This document shows positions 8,580 through 17,130 of a stretch of DNA of 64,000 bases, piece after piece (position 1 is the stretch's first letter; each line of letters opens with the position of its first letter). The stretch lies in NCBI RefSeq assembly GCF_014199205.1, contig NZ_JACIJD010000007.1, positions 124,001 to 188,000 of the forward strand, in the 5' to 3' direction. The notes below the pieces were generated by a model. That model saw nothing but the letters and a program-made list of their open reading frames with translations, had not been told where the DNA came from and did not search any database. The DNA comes from Muricoccus pecuniae. Its GTDB lineage: Bacteria; Pseudomonadota; Alphaproteobacteria; Acetobacterales; Acetobacteraceae. The position numbers and the translations under genes were made by a program.

Positions 8580-10799
8580 ATGAAGTTCGACACACCCGCC
8601 ACCGGGAACCCGATCGACCAGCTCAAGGTCGTGGGCAAGCCGCTGGACCGCATCGACGGGCCGCTGAAGACCACGGGCACCGCGCCCTACGCCTATGAGC
8701 GGCACGACGTCGCGGCGGACCAGGCCTACGGCTTCGTCCTCGGCGCCGCCATCGCCAAGGGGCGCATCAACGCGATCGACACCGCGCCAGCACGCCGCGC
8801 GCCCGGCGTGCTGGCGGTTGTGACAACGCTCGACATGCCGCCGCTGGAGAAGGGGAAGATGAACACCGCCACCCTGTTCGGCGGCCCCGATATCCAGCAC
8901 TACCACCAGGCGGTCGCCGTGGTGGTGGCCGAGACCTTCGAGCAGGCGCGCGACGCCGCGGCGCTGATCCGGGTGGACTACGCCCGCCAGCCCGGCCGCT
9001 ACGACCTCGCCGCCGAGGCCCCGAAGGCCGAGCTCGTTCCCGGCGACAGCGGCGAGGGCAGCGGTGCGCCGCCCGAGGACCGCTTCGGCGATTTCGAGGG
9101 CGCCTTCGCCGCGGCGCCGGTGAAGCTGGACGAGACCTACACCACGCCCGACGAGAGCCATGCGGCCATGGAGCCGCACGCGACCGTCGCCGCCTGGGAG
9201 GGCGATAAGCTCACGCTCTGGACTTCGAACCAGATGATCGCCTGGGGCAAGCGCGACGTCGCGACGACGCTCGGCATCCCGGCGGAGAACGTGCGGCTGG
9301 ACAGCCCCTATGTCGGCGGCGGCTTTGGCGGGAAGCTCTTCCTGCGCGCCGATGCCGTGCTCGCGGCGCTGGGCGCGAAGGCCGCGCGGCGGCCGGTGAA
9401 GCTGGCGCTGACCCGCCCGCTGGTGGCGAACAACACCACGCACCGGCCGGCGACGATCCAGCGCATCCGCATCGGGGCGGATCGCGACGGGAAGATCACG
9501 GCCATCGCGCATGAGAGCACCTCCGGTGACCTGGAGGGAGGCGGGCCGGAGACGGCGGTTTCTCAGACGAAGCTGCTCTATGCCGGCGCCAACCGGCTGA
9601 CCGCGATGCGCCTCGCCGTGCTCGACCTTCCCGAGGGCAACGCGATGCGCGCACCGGGCGAGGCGCCGGGCATGATGGCGCTCGAGATCGCCATGGACGA
9701 GATGGCGGAGCGGCTGGGCATCGACCCCGTCGAGTTCCGCATCATCAACGACACCCAGGTCGATCCCGAGCATCCGGAGCGCCGGTTCTCGCAGCGCCAG
9801 CTCGTGCAGTGCCTGCGCCAGGGCGCCGAGCGCTTCGGCTGGGCCAACCGCAACCCCACGCCCGGGCAGCGGCGCGAGGGACGCTGGCTCATCGGCATGG
9901 GGGTGGCCGCGGGCTTCCGCAACAACCTGCTGACCAAGTCCGCCGCCCGCGTGCGGCTCGACGGACAGGGCGTGGTCACCGTCGAGACCGACATGACCGA
10001 TATCGGCACGGGCAGCTACACCATCATCGCCCAGACCGCGGCGGAGATGATGGGCGTCGGGCTCGACAAGGTGAGCGTGCGCCTAGGGGATTCAAGCTTC
10101 CCGGCCTCCGCGGGCTCGGGCGGGCAGTGGGGCGCGAACAACTCCACCGCCGGCGTCTACGCCGCCTGCATGAAACTGCGCGAGGCCGTGGCGCAGAGGC
10201 TCGGCTTCAACTCGGCCGAGGCGGAGTTCGCCGACGGGCAGGTCCGCGCCGGCAACCGCACCGTGCCGCTGGGCCAGGCGGCGGGCGGGGACGGCCTCGT
10301 GGCCGAGGACGTGATCGAGTACGGCGACCTGGCCAAGCGCTACCAGCAATCCACCTTCGCCGGCCACTTCGTCGAGGTCGGGGTGGATGCACTGACCGGC
10401 GAGACGCGGGTCCGGCGCATGCTGGCGGTCTGCGCGGCGGGACGCATCCTCAACCCGAAGTCGGCGCGCAGCCAGGTGATCGGCGCGATGACCATGGGCG
10501 TGGGCGCCGCGCTGATCGAGGAGCTGGCCGTCGACAAGCGCCTGGGCTTCTTCGTCAACCACGACCTCGCGGGATACGAGGTGCCGGTGCATGCCGACAT
10601 CCCGCACCAGGAGGTGATCTTCCTCGACGAGGTGGACCCGATGTCCTCGCCCATGAAGGCGAAGGGCGTGGGCGAACTCGGGCTCTGCGGCGTGGGCGGC
10701 GCGATCGCCAACGCCATCCACAACGCGACCGGCATCCGCGTCCGGAACTACCCGATCACGCTGGACAAGCTGATCGATAAGTTGCCGCAGCCGGTGTGA
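8580..10799 (+). CDS. paoC: Aldehyde/xanthine oxidoreductase molybdenum-binding subunit
   Basis: A 739-residue catalytic subunit binding molybdenum-cytosine dinucleotide. It starts 3 bases after the FAD subunit gene ends. Family motifs are GGGFGGKLF near residue 245, MRAPGEAPGM near 357, and KGVGELGLCGVGGA near the C-terminus, where the Glu is the usual catalytic base. PaoABC oxidises aromatic and other aldehydes to acids in the periplasm. Here the substrate could equally be an N-heterocycle, and the adjacent purine-type exporter hints at that. There is no xdhC/MocA-type chaperone or cofactor gene next to it, so maturation must be supplied elsewhere. A strong hairpin follows downstream. Confidence 0.93.
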   Translation: MKFDTPATGNPIDQLKVVGKPLDRIDGPLKTTGTAPYAYERHDVAADQAYGFVLGAAIAKGRINAIDTAPARRAPGVLAVVTTLDMPPLEKGKMNTATLFGGPDIQHYHQAVAVVVAETFEQARDAAALIRVDYARQPGRYDLAAEAPKAELVPGDSGEGSGAPPEDRFGDFEGAFAAAPVKLDETYTTPDESHAAMEPHATVAAWEGDKLTLWTSNQMIAWGKRDVATTLGIPAENVRLDSPYVGGGFGGKLFLRADAVLAALGAKAARRPVKLALTRPLVANNTTHRPATIQRIRIGADRDGKITAIAHESTSGDLEGGGPETAVSQTKLLYAGANRLTAMRLAVLDLPEGNAMRAPGEAPGMMALEIAMDEMAERLGIDPVEFRIINDTQVDPEHPERRFSQRQLVQCLRQGAERFGWANRNPTPGQRREGRWLIGMGVAAGFRNNLLTKSAARVRLDGQGVVTVETDMTDIGTGSYTIIAQTAAEMMGVGLDKVSVRLGDSSFPASAGSGGQWGANNSTAGVYAACMKLREAVAQRLGFNSAEAEFADGQVRAGNRTVPLGQAAGGDGLVAEDVIEYGDLAKRYQQSTFAGHFVEVGVDALTGETRVRRMLAVCAAGRILNPKSARSQVIGAMTMGVGAALIEELAVDKRLGFFVNHDLAGYEVPVHADIPHQEVIFLDEVDPMSSPMKAKGVGELGLCGVGGAIANAIHNATGIRVRNYPITLDKLIDKLPQPV

Positions 10800-10857
10800 T
10801 GCCGTGGGAGAGGCGGCTCAGGCCGGCCTCACCCCGGATTGGCGCTGCTTCGGGAGT

Positions 10858-10893
10858 GCCAGGCCTGCTTCGCCACGGCGAGGCAGGCCTGGC
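10858..10893 (+). terminator. Long hairpin after the pao operon
   Basis: A perfect 11-bp stem, GCCAGGCCTGC (10858-10868) and GCAGGCCTGGC (10883-10893), has a loop that itself pairs as CGCC-ac-GGCG. It lies 59 bases after the paoC stop codon. No U-tract follows. Confidence 0.6.
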
Positions 10894-10982
10894 GCGACCC
10901 TCGCTTCAGGGTTGCGCGGTCCTGCCGTCGATAGCTTGAGGCAGGATCAGGGCGCGTCGAGGATGATAGTCGGGGAGTGATG

Positions 10983-11004
10983 GGCGCCGGGCATGTCCGG
11001 CGCC
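10983..11004 (-). terminator. Hairpin at the end of the cysI transcription unit
   Basis: A perfect 8-bp stem, GGCGCCGG with CCGGCGCC and a 6-base loop, lies 16 bases beyond the stop codon of the small membrane protein gene that overlaps cysI. There is no clear U-run on either strand, so this is a candidate intrinsic or pause hairpin. Confidence 0.45.
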
Positions 11005-11020
11005 GCAGATCCTTCCTCGC

Positions 11021-11302
11021 TCAGTTCGCGAAGATCCTGATGAAGCCGAGGATGATGGCGAACAGCACGGCCAGCCGACTCACGCCATCGATGGCGGCGA
11101 GCAACTGGCGCGCGCGTGGTGAGCGCCAGCCCGCCGCGAGGCCGCGCGAAGGGCGGCCTGCCGCCGGGCAGGCGGATGCAGAGCGATGCGGCAGGTCCGG
11201 CGAGTGGATGGGATCGGACAAGGGAACGACCTCCGCCTCGGTTCGTGACACGCCGGGGAACACCTGCCTTCCCGCTGCCCAGCCACCGACGGCGGCCGTC
11301 AT
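11021..11302 (-). CDS. Small protein with C-terminal membrane helix, coupled to cysI
   Basis: A 93-residue protein whose ATG overlaps the cysI stop codon by 4 bases (ATGA), the usual sign of translational coupling. The first 65 residues are rich in Arg, Pro and Ser with no recognisable domain. The last ~22 (SRLAVLFAIILGFIRIFAN) form one hydrophobic helix, as in tail-anchored or small membrane proteins. I do not recognise the family. The overlap and helix support a real gene; the weakly structured N-terminus is what a random GC-rich frame would look like, so the start could also lie further in. Confidence 0.5.
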   Translation of the reverse strand: MTAAVGGWAAGRQVFPGVSRTEAEVVPLSDPIHSPDLPHRSASACPAAGRPSRGLAAGWRSPRARQLLAAIDGVSRLAVLFAIILGFIRIFAN

Positions 11303-12987
11303 GCGGGGACGGGCGCCTCGCGCAGGGCGCGCATCGCCTCGGGGCCGTGGCGATGGCAGAAGTCGCCGAAGCTCTCGCCCGTCCGGCGCTGCACCGCGAA
11401 GGCGGCGAGCAACGGATCGAGCGCCTCGCCCACATCCTCCGTCCGGACCTTGTCCACGAGCGGGAAGGAGAGGCGCGTGCCCTCGAAGTCCCCGCCGACG
11501 AAGAGGGCGTAGATGCCGGGCGAGCGCCCCACCACGCCGATATCGCCGGAATAGGGGCGCGCGCAGCCATTGGGGCAGCCGGTCAGGCGAACGGAGATCC
11601 GCTCCTGCAGGAGACCGTGCCGCGCCAGCACGTCCTGCACCTGCGCGACGATCGGGGCGTGCACGCGCTCGCCCTCCGTCAGGGCCTGGCCGCAGGTGGG
11701 CAGGGCGGTGCAGGAGAGCGACCAGCGCGCCACCGGCGACAGCTCCTCCGCGAAGAGCACGCCGTGGCCGCGCAGGATCCCGACCAGCGCCTCGCGGTCC
11801 TGCGGCCTGATGTTGGAGAGGATGAGGTCCTGTTGCGGCGTGGCGATGGGATCGAGGCCGAAGCGGCCGATCACCTCGCGCAAGGCCGTGCGCAGCCGCA
11901 GCCCCGGCTTGTCGGCAATGCGGCCGGAGGGGATGGGCAGGCCGAGCCAGATCAGCCCGTCGCCCTGCTCGTGCCAGCCGAGCAGTTCCGGCACGTCGAG
12001 CCGGGGCAGCGGCGGCGCCGGGGGAAGCGTGCGGCCGAGATCCTCCGACAGGCGCTCGCGCACCCAGTCGACCCCGCGCTCGGCGACGACGTATTTCAGC
12101 CTCGCGTGGCGGCGGTCCGAGCGGTCGCCGTGGTCGCGGAAGAGGCGCACCACGGCGCGCGCCATCCTCTCCACCTCGTCCGGCCCGATGACGGTGACGG
12201 GATCGGCGAGGCGAGGATAGGTGGCGGGCTTGTTGTGGGTCATGCCCATGCCGCCGCCCACGGTGACGATCCAGCCCGTGACCTCGCCGGCCTCGTCGGT
12301 CCGGGCGATGAAGCCGAGATCGTTGGAGAGAATGTCCGGCGTGTTGTCGGCGGGGTGGGCGAGGGAGGTCTTGAACTTCCGGGGCAGGTAGCTCTCGCCG
12401 TAGAGCGGGTCCCCCTGCTCGCCGACCGGCGCGTCGCCCAGGAAGATCTCGTGATGGGCGCGGGTGCGCGGCAGCAGGGCGGAGGAGAGGGCGAAGGCCT
12501 CCCGCTCCAGCCGGGCGTGCAGCGCGTCGCGCCGCGGCGCGGGCGAGGTGGTGATGTTGCGCGCCACGTCACCGCAGGCGGCCATGGTGGTCAGGAGCGC
12601 CTCCTCGATGGAGGCGATGCAGCGCTTCAGGTCGCCGCGCCGGACGGTGTGGAACTGCACTCCCTGGCGCGTGGTCAGGCGCATGGTCCCGTCGGCGTCC
12701 CGGTCGGCGAGCGCGTCCAGGTCGAGCCACTGAGCCGCGGTCAGGCGGCCGGCCGGGGCGCGCACGCGCACCATGAACTGCCAGTCCTTGTCCTGACCGG
12801 ACTGCTTGCGGGCTGTCGCGGTGTCGCGGTCGAACTGCTCGTAGGTGCCGTGGAACTTCAGCAGCGTGAAGGCGGCCTCGCTCAACCCGCCGGGAGCGTC
12901 GGCCGCCGCCAGTTCCTCCGCGATCGTACCCCGCAGGCCCTGGCTGCCGGACTTGATCCCCTCGGCGCCGCTCAGCTTACCCGTCAT
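11299..12987 (-). CDS. cysI: Sulfite reductase hemoprotein (siroheme, [4Fe-4S])
   Basis: A 562-residue assimilatory sulfite reductase beta subunit, reducing sulfite to sulfide for cysteine synthesis. Two ferredoxin-like half domains alternate with two catalytic half domains. Visible marks are LLKFHGTYEQFDRD near the N-terminus, RLTTRQGVQFH near residue 105, and the cluster/siroheme cysteines in SCTALPTCG (C-x5-C) and LTGCPNGCARP (C-x3-C) near residues 425-475. It is divergent from cysG, which makes siroheme, across 135 bp. No cysJ flavoprotein or cysH lies next to it, so the electron donor is encoded elsewhere. A ferredoxin-dependent nitrite or sulfite reductase is the nearest alternative. 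Confidence 0.93.
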   Translation of the reverse strand: MTGKLSGAEGIKSGSQGLRGTIAEELAAADAPGGLSEAAFTLLKFHGTYEQFDRDTATARKQSGQDKDWQFMVRVRAPAGRLTAAQWLDLDALADRDADGTMRLTTRQGVQFHTVRRGDLKRCIASIEEALLTTMAACGDVARNITTSPAPRRDALHARLEREAFALSSALLPRTRAHHEIFLGDAPVGEQGDPLYGESYLPRKFKTSLAHPADNTPDILSNDLGFIARTDEAGEVTGWIVTVGGGMGMTHNKPATYPRLADPVTVIGPDEVERMARAVVRLFRDHGDRSDRRHARLKYVVAERGVDWVRERLSEDLGRTLPPAPPLPRLDVPELLGWHEQGDGLIWLGLPIPSGRIADKPGLRLRTALREVIGRFGLDPIATPQQDLILSNIRPQDREALVGILRGHGVLFAEELSPVARWSLSCTALPTCGQALTEGERVHAPIVAQVQDVLARHGLLQERISVRLTGCPNGCARPYSGDIGVVGRSPGIYALFVGGDFEGTRLSFPLVDKVRTEDVGEALDPLLAAFAVQRRTGESFGDFCHRHGPEAMRALREAPVPA

Positions 12988-13038
12988 GCCGCTTCCTAAT
13001 CCTCCGCCCGAGAAAAATCCGAAATCACGCGGCCAGCA

Positions 13039-13055
13039 AGGGAATGGTTTTCCCT
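13039..13055. promoter_or_regulatory. Palindrome in the cysI-cysG divergent promoter
   Basis: AGGGAA and TTCCCT form a perfect inverted repeat with a 5-base spacer in the only AT-richer part (about 13005-13085) between divergent cysI and cysG. The position suits an operator or activator site co-controlling both genes. The regulator is not identifiable; CysB or another sulfur regulator would be expected. Confidence 0.4.
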
Positions 13056-13122
13056 ATTACCGATGGCATTTGGTGTAACTCTCCTATTCACGCCGGTTGC
13101 CAGGGGCCGCTAAAGGTCTCCG

Positions 13123-14484
13123 ATGCGTCATTTCCCCGCTTTCCTGGATCTCTCCGGCCGCGTGGCCTTCGTGCTCGGCGAGGGCGAGGCGGTGGAGATG
13201 AAGGCGGGGCTGCTGGCGCGGGCGGGCGCCGTGCTGCACCGGGCCGGGCGCTTCGGCGGCGAGCACGGGGAGGTGCTGCCCGAGGGCTGCGCGATCGCCA
13301 TCGGCGCGGGCGCGCCCGAGGAGGACCTGCGGGCCCTCTCGGCCCACTGCCTCGCCCGCGGCGTGCCCGTGAACATCGTGGACCGGACCGAACTCTGCTC
13401 CTTCGTCATGCCGGCCATCGTCGACCGCGCCCCGATCACCATCGGCATCTCCACCGGGGGCGCCGCCCCCGTGCTGGCCCGCCTCGTCCGCCAGCGCATC
13501 GAGACGGTGCTGCCCCCCTCCCTCGGCCGGCTCGCCGCCCTTGCCGGGCGCTTCAAGGACGCCATCCGCCGGGCGCTGCCCGACACCGCCGCGCGCCGGC
13601 GCTTCCTCGACGCGGCGCTTGCGGGCCCAGTGGCCGACCTCGCCCTCGCGGGCCGGGAGGAGGAGGCCGAGGCAGCCTTCGCCACGGCGCTGGGGGCGGC
13701 CGAGGCGCGGCCGGGGGGCATCGTCCACCTCGTCGGCGCGGGGCCGGGGGCGCCCGACCTGCTGACCTTGCGCGCCCTCCGCCTGCTCGGCGAGGCCGAC
13801 GTGATCGTCCATGACCGGCTGGTGGGAGAGGGCGTGCTCGACCTCGCGCGCCGCGATGCCGAGCGGATCTATGTCGGCAAGCAGCGGGCGATGCACTGCC
13901 TGCCGCAGGAGGCGATCAACGACCTCCTCGTCCGCCTGGCACGGAAGGGCAAGCGGGTCGTGCGCCTCAAGGGGGGCGACCCCTTCGTCTTCGGGCGCGG
14001 GGGCGAGGAGCTGGAGGCCTGCCGGGCCGCGGGCGTGCCCTGCGAGGTCGTCCCGGGCGTCACCGCCGCGCTTGCCTGCGGGGCGGCGAGCGGCATCCCG
14101 CTCACCCATCGCGACCACGCCCGCTCCCTGACCCTGGCCACCGGCCACACCCGCGACGGCCGGCTCGACCTCGACTTCGCCGCCCTTGCCCGGCCCGGGC
14201 AGACGTTGGCCATCTACATGGGGGTCTCGACCCTGCCCGCGCTCCGGGACGGGCTTGTCGCGGCCGGGCTCGACCCGGACACGCCCGCCGCCCTCATCGA
14301 GAGCGGCGCCACCGGCGCCCAGCGGGTCCTGCGCGACACCCTCGGCCGCGTCGCCGACCGCGCGGGCGAGTGGCACACCGGCGGGCCGGTCATGACCCTC
14401 ATCGGCAGCGTCACCGCCGCGGGGGAGGGTGCGGGCACCTTCGCCGAGGCCGGGCGAAGCGTCGCCGAACTCCGGCCTGCCTGA
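13123..14484 (+). CDS. cysG: Siroheme synthase, trifunctional
   Basis: A 453-residue fusion. Residues about 1-200 are the NAD-dependent precorrin-2 dehydrogenase/ferrochelatase part: a Rossmann start with GEGEAVEMKAGLLARAGA in place of the usual GGGxVAxRK, then GISTGGAAPVLARLVR. Residues about 203-450 are uroporphyrinogen-III C-methyltransferase: LVGAGPGAPDLLTLRA, RLKGGDPFVFGRGGEE, VPGVTAALACGAASGIPLTH. It converts uroporphyrinogen III into siroheme for CysI. The missing first glycine of the nucleotide loop is a small oddity but leaves a plausible fold. An ATG start is used; the gene is divergent from cysI. Confidence 0.93.
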   Translation: MRHFPAFLDLSGRVAFVLGEGEAVEMKAGLLARAGAVLHRAGRFGGEHGEVLPEGCAIAIGAGAPEEDLRALSAHCLARGVPVNIVDRTELCSFVMPAIVDRAPITIGISTGGAAPVLARLVRQRIETVLPPSLGRLAALAGRFKDAIRRALPDTAARRRFLDAALAGPVADLALAGREEEAEAAFATALGAAEARPGGIVHLVGAGPGAPDLLTLRALRLLGEADVIVHDRLVGEGVLDLARRDAERIYVGKQRAMHCLPQEAINDLLVRLARKGKRVVRLKGGDPFVFGRGGEELEACRAAGVPCEVVPGVTAALACGAASGIPLTHRDHARSLTLATGHTRDGRLDLDFAALARPGQTLAIYMGVSTLPALRDGLVAAGLDPDTPAALIESGATGAQRVLRDTLGRVADRAGEWHTGGPVMTLIGSVTAAGEGAGTFAEAGRSVAELRPA

Positions 14485-14492
14485 CCGCCGCT

Positions 14493-14519
14493 GGCCGTGA
14501 GGATGCGGATCTCACGGCC
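14493..14519. terminator. Hairpin between convergent cysG and acyl-CoA dehydrogenase
   Basis: A perfect 9-bp stem GGCCGTGAG / CTCACGGCC with a 9-base loop sits 8 bases after the cysG stop codon and 23 bases beyond the end of the convergent dehydrogenase gene. It is well placed to stop transcription from both sides. Confidence 0.6.
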
Positions 14520-14542
14520 GGCCGGGACGAAGGAGTGCCGGA

Positions 14543-15712
14543 TCAGTAGCTCCGCGGCATGCCCAGCACGTGCTCGCCGAGATAGGAGAGGACGAGGTTC
14601 GTGCTGATCGGCGCCACTTGGTACAGGCGCGTCTCGCGGAACTTGCGCTCGATGTCGTACTCCTCGGCGAAGCCGAAGCCGCCATGGGTCTGGATGCAGG
14701 CCTCGCCGGCGGCCCAGCTCGCCTCGGCCGCGAGCATCTTGCCCATGTTGGCCTCCTCGCCCGGGCGCTCGCCGCGCTCGAAGCGCTCCAGCCCCTTCTG
14801 GACGATGGCCTCGGCGGCGCGCATGCGGGCATAGGCCTGGGCGATGGGGAACTGCACGCCCTGGTTGGCCCCGATGGGACGGCCGAAGAGCACGCGCTCC
14901 TTCGCGTAGGCCACCGCCTTATCGATGAACCACTTGGCGTCGCCGATGCATTCGGAGGCGATCAGGAGGCGCTCGGCGTTCATGCCGTCCAGCACGTAGC
15001 GGAAGCCGCGCCCCTCCTCGCCGACGAGGTTCTCCGCCGGCACCTCCATGTTGTCGAAGAAGACCTCGCAGGAGTTGTGGTTCATCATCGTGCGGATCGG
15101 GCGGATGGTCAGGCCGTTGTCCAGCGCGCGGCGCATGTCCACGATGAAGGTGGAGAGCCCCTCGGTCTTCTTCGCCACCCCGTCGCGCGGCGTGGTGCGG
15201 GCCAGCAGCAGCATCAGGTCGGAATGCTCGGCCCGGCTCGTCCATATCTTCTGGCCGTTGACGATGTAGCGGTCCCCCTCGCGCCGCGCCGTCGTGCGGA
15301 GCGCGGTGGTGTCGGTGCCGCTCGTCGGCTCCGTGACGCCGAAGGCCTGGAGCCGCAGCTCGCCGCTCGCGATCCGGGGCAGGTACTCCGCCTTCTGGGC
15401 ATCGCTGCCGTGCCGCAGGATGGTGCCCATGATGTACATCTGCGCGTGGCAGGCGGCGCCGTTGCAGCCCTGGCGCTGCACCTCCTCCAGGATCGCGGCC
15501 GCGGCGGAGAGGCCGAGCCCCGCGCCGCCATACTCCTCCGGGATCAGCGCGGCGAGGTAGCCCGCTTCCGTCAGCGCCTGCACGAACTCCGTCGGGTAGC
15601 CCCGCACCTCGTCCAGCTTGCGCCAGTACTCGCCGGGGAAGCGGGCGCAGAGCTTGGCCACTTCCGCGCGCAGGTCGGCATGCGGCTCCGCGCCTGTCAT
15701 CATCTGGTCCAT
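14543..15712 (-). CDS. Acyl-CoA dehydrogenase
   Basis: A 389-residue FAD enzyme of normal family length. The order is an N-terminal helical domain (1-~120), a middle beta domain with QAFGVTEPTSGTDTTALRT and DRYIVNGQKIWTS, and a C-terminal helical bundle ending in THGGFGFAEEYDIERKFRE. It introduces a double bond between C2 and C3 of an acyl-CoA and passes electrons to ETF. It is the third gene of a minus-strand unit with a family III CoA-transferase and an MmgE/PrpD protein, 14 bases after the latter. That context suggests catabolism of an organic acid activated by CoA transfer. Chain or branch specificity cannot be read. Confidence 0.92.
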   Translation of the reverse strand: MDQMMTGAEPHADLRAEVAKLCARFPGEYWRKLDEVRGYPTEFVQALTEAGYLAALIPEEYGGAGLGLSAAAAILEEVQRQGCNGAACHAQMYIMGTILRHGSDAQKAEYLPRIASGELRLQAFGVTEPTSGTDTTALRTTARREGDRYIVNGQKIWTSRAEHSDLMLLLARTTPRDGVAKKTEGLSTFIVDMRRALDNGLTIRPIRTMMNHNSCEVFFDNMEVPAENLVGEEGRGFRYVLDGMNAERLLIASECIGDAKWFIDKAVAYAKERVLFGRPIGANQGVQFPIAQAYARMRAAEAIVQKGLERFERGERPGEEANMGKMLAAEASWAAGEACIQTHGGFGFAEEYDIERKFRETRLYQVAPISTNLVLSYLGEHVLGMPRSY

Positions 15713-15726
15713 CGTACCGGTCTCTC

Positions 15727-17121
15727 TCAGGCGGCTGCGCGGCCGTCGGCTTGCGGGGCGGCGAGGTGCAGCAGGGTGGCGGCCTCGTTCAGCCGGTCCA
15801 GCCGGAGCGCGCCCTCGGCGAGGCGGGCGGCGGGCCCGGCGCCGAGCACGGCATCGGCTAGCCCGGCGAACTTCGCGCGCAGCTCGCCGTCGGTCGGGAA
15901 GTTGGCGGGCTCGCCCTTGGGCACCACCACCTTGCGCGTGAAGACCTGGCCCCGCGCGCGCAGGGTGAGCTTGCCCGACATGTTCGCGGGGAACTCCGCC
16001 TCGATCTCCTCGTCATGCGCGCAGGCGATGCGCGGCAGCAGGGCGCGGATCGTGGGGTCGTGCAGCAGCCCGTAGCTGTCCCAGTCCATGCGCCCCGTCG
16101 CCAGGGCGCAGGCGATGACGAAGGGGCCGCTGAACTGGCCGTCCACCACGTTCTGCGGGTCCGCCTTCCGCGCGGCGGGCTCGCCTACGAGCAGCAGCGC
16201 GGCGCGGGAGAGGCCGAGCGTCGCGCCCTCCACCTCCTCGGGCTTCAGGCCCAGCTCGGCCCGCAGCGCGAGGGCCGCGTCGATCCCGGCATGGCCCCAG
16301 CGGCAGGAGGGATAGGGCTTCACCCCCGTCGCCATCAGCTCGAAGACGTCCCCGAGGTCCCGCAGGGCGCGCGACGGGTTGGGGGAAGGAGCATAGGCGT
16401 TGAGGAAGCCGTGCTTCCCCTCGATCGGGTCGGCGGCGCCCTTGAACCCCTCCCGCGCGAGGGCGGCGGCGGCGAGCCCGGCCATCCCGGCCCAGCCCAC
16501 CTGGAAGCGCTTGGTCCAGGCGCCGTTCGCCAGGAACTGCAGGCTGCCCGCGCTCTGGCTGAGGGCGATGCCGAGGGCGGAGGCGACCCCCGCCGCGTCC
16601 AGCCCGAAGACCCGCGCCGCCGCGGCGGCCGCCCCGAAGGCGCCGCAGGTGGCGGAGGGATGGAAGCCCCGGTCGTAATGGGCGCCCGCCGGCAGGGCGA
16701 GCGCCAGGCGCAGCGCCACCTCGTAGCCCGCGACGATGCCCGCCATGGCCTCCGCCCCCGAGGCGCCGGTCATCTCCGCCGCGGCCAGGGCGGCGGGGAT
16801 GACGGGGGCGCCGGGATGCAGCACCGCCTCCGCATGGGTGTCGTCGAAGTCGAGCGAGTGGCCGAGGGTGGCGTTCACCAGCGCCGCCCCGGCGGGGGAG
16901 AAGGTGGCGCTGTCCCCGACCACGCGCGCCTCGCCGCGGTCCAGGCCGAGGGCGCGCACGGCGGCGAGCAGCGGCGGCGTGCTCTCGGCGTCCCGCCGCG
17001 CGCGCACGGCATTGCCGAGAAGATCGAGCACGAGCAGCCGGGCGCGCGCCACCACCTCGGGCGGCAGCGCCTCGGTCCGCAGCCCGGCGGTGAAGGCGGA
17101 AAGGGCTGAAGTGACGGTCAT
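15727..17121 (-). CDS. MmgE/PrpD family protein
   Basis: A 464-residue protein of the 2-methylcitrate dehydratase/iminodisuccinate epimerase superfamily. Recognisable segments are LGNAVRARRD near residue 35, NATLGHSLDFDDTHAEAVLHPGAPV near 80-105 (the conserved D-D-T-H/H-P region), and KPYPSCRWGHAGIDAAL near 270. Members dehydrate or epimerise hydroxy- or amino-acids such as 2-methylcitrate, but many next to CoA-transferase genes in Acetobacteraceae and Burkholderiales have no assigned substrate. It starts 9 bases after the CoA-transferase gene and ends 14 bases before the dehydrogenase gene, so the three are co-transcribed. Confidence 0.88.
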   Translation of the reverse strand: MTVTSALSAFTAGLRTEALPPEVVARARLLVLDLLGNAVRARRDAESTPPLLAAVRALGLDRGEARVVGDSATFSPAGAALVNATLGHSLDFDDTHAEAVLHPGAPVIPAALAAAEMTGASGAEAMAGIVAGYEVALRLALALPAGAHYDRGFHPSATCGAFGAAAAAARVFGLDAAGVASALGIALSQSAGSLQFLANGAWTKRFQVGWAGMAGLAAAALAREGFKGAADPIEGKHGFLNAYAPSPNPSRALRDLGDVFELMATGVKPYPSCRWGHAGIDAALALRAELGLKPEEVEGATLGLSRAALLLVGEPAARKADPQNVVDGQFSGPFVIACALATGRMDWDSYGLLHDPTIRALLPRIACAHDEEIEAEFPANMSGKLTLRARGQVFTRKVVVPKGEPANFPTDGELRAKFAGLADAVLGAGPAARLAEGALRLDRLNEAATLLHLAAPQADGRAAA

Positions 17122-17130
17122 GGCATCCTC

